A stretch of DNA of 64,000 nt from Arcobacter siniprincipis (GTDB lineage: Bacteria > Campylobacterota > Campylobacteria > Campylobacterales > Arcobacteraceae). The notes under the pieces were generated by a model, which did no database searches, had not been told where the DNA came from, and saw only the letters and a program-made list of their open reading frames with translations. Location: the NCBI RefSeq assembly GCF_048571125.1, contig NZ_CP182343.1, positions 1,178,001 to 1,242,000 of the forward strand, written 5' to 3'. Made by a program: the position numbers and the translations under genes. This document shows, piece after piece, positions 62,700 to 64,000 of this stretch (position 1 is its first letter; each line of letters begins with the position of its first letter).

Positions 62700-63193
62700 C
62701 TTTTGTCCTTTTATGTCTTCTATTTCATAATAATATCAAAGTATAACAAAAGTATAATTTTTAAATCTAGATAATATCTTACTTTGATTGAATTTTAAAA
62801 ATCCGGGGACAAGATACCAATTAATTGTAAATTGAATTACATCTCAAAGGTTGAAACTTCACTTTTTTCTAATGTTGTTTTTACGGTGGCAGCTTCGCAT
62901 TTCTTACTTTGTTTCAAAAATACATTTACTTTATTTAATATAGAAAACTTAAGTTCCCTAAAAAAGGTACTTTATAGATAAATTTATATCAATTTATCTA
63001 TTATTTTTTGTTTCCTATCTTCTGTCGACAGTTCATAATATTAAAAATTAATTATCTAACAGTAGTCTTATAATAAATCAAAAATATATAATTGAATAAG
63101 CATTTTCTGTATTCTATAAGATATAATAAGATTTAGAATCTTTATTCCATTATTATAGAACTGTATTTTACTTTTATTCAAAAGGGCATTTAT
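62700..63193. other. Intergenic region with a hairpin and a possible relic
   Basis: A 494-base divergent gap. It holds the leftward kinase promoter near 62740, a GC-richer stretch (CCGGGGACAAGATACC near 62803-62818 and GGTGGCAGCTTCGCA near 62886), a 10-bp AT-rich hairpin at 62975-63000 followed by a T-rich stretch, and AT-rich DNA before the regulator gene. No translated gene is visible. An RNA gene or a decayed mobile element is possible. Confidence 0.4.
62975..63009 (+). terminator. AT-rich hairpin followed by a T-run
   Basis: TAGATAAATT (62975-62984) pairs with AATTTATCTA (62991-63000) around a six-base loop, then TTATTTTTT follows. It looks like a weak intrinsic terminator for rightward transcription, yet no gene lies upstream on that strand, which hints at a small RNA or relic in this gap. 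Confidence 0.4.
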
Positions 63194-63868
63194 ATGAAGA
63201 ATTTAAAAAACATAAAAATATTATATATAGATGACGAACAATTTATTAGAGAAGATGCTGTTGAGTATCTTAGTTTTTACTGTGATAATGTATACGAAGC
63301 AAGTGACGGATTAGATGGATTAGAGAAGTATAAAGAGCTAAAGCCTGATATTATTATAACAGATATAAAAATGCCAAAATTAAATGGTATTGAGATGATA
63401 AAAGAGATACGAAAAAGTGATAAAAATACTAAAATTATCATTGCTACTGCATTTTTAGAAACTTCATATTTACTTGAAGCAATAGAACTTGGACTTATAA
63501 AATATCTTGTAAAACCTATAATGGAAGATGCTTTATTACCTGTACTTGAAAGCTGTACAGATGATATTATCCAAAAGTCTTCTATATTTAATATTTGTGG
63601 TGGATATAAATTTGACATATTAAACCAAACACTTTTTTTAAATAAAGAACAAATATCACTTACAAAGAAAGAATTACACTTTTTAGAACTATTAATAAAA
63701 AACTCTAAACGTGCAGTAAAATATGATGAGTTTAGTAGCTACGTTTGGGATGGATATATGACTGAAGATGCTTTACGTGCTATTGTGCGAGAACTTAGAA
63801 AAAAAATTTCTAAACAGAGTATAAAAAATATATCTGGTATTGGATACCAAATTAATTTAATAGGCTAA
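63194..63868 (+). CDS. OmpR-type response regulator before a cytochrome c peroxidase gene
   Basis: A 224-residue regulator. Receiver residues are Asp13/Asp14 (YIDDEQF), phospho-acceptor Asp57 (IITDIKMP), Thr85 and Lys107 (LVKPI), with a winged-helix domain at about 135-223 (LTKKELHFLELLIKN and NISGIGYQINLIG). No kinase is upstream; the peroxidase start follows after three bases, so a kinase may lie beyond the window edge. It is the fourth close paralogue of this regulator type in the window. Confidence 0.87.
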   Translation: MKNLKNIKILYIDDEQFIREDAVEYLSFYCDNVYEASDGLDGLEKYKELKPDIIITDIKMPKLNGIEMIKEIRKSDKNTKIIIATAFLETSYLLEAIELGLIKYLVKPIMEDALLPVLESCTDDIIQKSSIFNICGGYKFDILNQTLFLNKEQISLTKKELHFLELLIKNSKRAVKYDEFSSYVWDGYMTEDALRAIVRELRKKISKQSIKNISGIGYQINLIG

Positions 63869-63871
63869 AAA

Positions 63872-64000
63872 ATGTATAGATATTTATTGATGTTATTAAT
63901 GTTTTTTTCAACTCTTTATTCAAATGATCCTATACAACCACTGCCTAAAACAGTTAAATATGATAGAGAAAAAGCACTTCTTGGTAAAAAACTCTATTTT
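63872..64000 (+). CDS. Diheme cytochrome c peroxidase-like protein, N-terminus (partial)
   Basis: Forty-three codons from an ATG to the window edge. A signal peptide (about 1-17) is followed by KYDREKALLGKKLYF, the characteristic opening of bacterial diheme peroxidases (CCP/MauG family), which reduce periplasmic hydrogen peroxide with electrons from cytochrome c. The haem-binding motifs lie outside the window, so the assignment rests on a short motif. Confidence 0.6.
   Translation, partial: MYRYLLMLLMFFSTLYSNDPIQPLPKTVKYDREKALLGKKLYF

Noticed and set aside
1..64000. tRNA, rRNA, CRISPR array, phage or intact insertion sequence
   Set aside because: By eye I found no cloverleaf, spaced repeats, integrase or transposase gene; a tRNAscan-SE and CRISPR search would settle this.

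Overview
The window looks like chromosome of an Arcobacter-type member of the Campylobacterota (family Arcobacteraceae). The signs are very AT-rich DNA, dense genes, frequent TTG and GTG starts, histidine kinases with the HQWRQPL H-box, and a TMAO-reductase-like enzyme paired with a monohaem cytochrome as in Campylobacter. This placement is inference from gene content; genus and species cannot be read. I see no rRNA, tRNA, CRISPR array, prophage or intact insertion sequence. Both edges cut a gene: a TauE/SafE-like permease end at the left and a cytochrome c peroxidase start at the right.

Layout. 1-5.6 kb: permease end, small exported protein, AEC and AGCS transporters, a kinase/regulator pair and a membrane protein. 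5.7-19.1 kb: an AhpD-like protein, an exported two-gene unit (6262 and 7207), and facing it a five-gene operon of four tandem Sel1-repeat paralogues plus a DUF4153-like membrane protein. 19.2-25.8 kb: small accessory genes built around two intact AraC paralogues and a decayed third copy (CMD protein, MFS pump, YciI, SDR, PEBP, methyltransferase, NTF2-like). 25.8-30.4 kb: a repeat/LprI-like protein, then a tight operon of a TusA-like/di-iron ferritin-like fusion, an acyl-CoA-dehydrogenase-like flavoprotein and a solute-binding-fold protein without signal peptide, behind a structured leader that can hide its ribosome binding site. 30.6-36.0 kb: a PocR-PAS-GAF-GGDEF diguanylate cyclase, a lipoprotein binding protein and a kinase.

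36-49.9 kb is mostly metabolism: a TetR unit with two identical operators, an NUDT6-like Nudix protein, aldA, argC, a Crp/Fnr regulator, a NYN protein, an N5-(carboxyethyl)ornithine-synthase-like gene with a DUF2179 membrane protein, a 2-hydroxyacid dehydrogenase, an EamA exporter, a LysR/yeiH divergent pair, and aspA with a half-length asparaginase. 50-53.3 kb: a double-PAS kinase and its regulator. 53.5-56.1 kb: a lipid cluster resembling ynbA-ynbB with a PlsC-type acyltransferase. 56.2-64 kb: a ClbS/DfsB-like protein, torA with its cytochrome and an upstream colinear kinase/regulator pair, another regulator and the start of a peroxidase.

Overall this is a free-living, respiratory, sensor-rich bacterium: four kinases, four regulators and one diguanylate cyclase in 64 kb. 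Strongest candidates for something new are the ferritin-like/flavoprotein/binding-protein operon with its leader, and the AraC duplication with a shared downstream promoter pattern.
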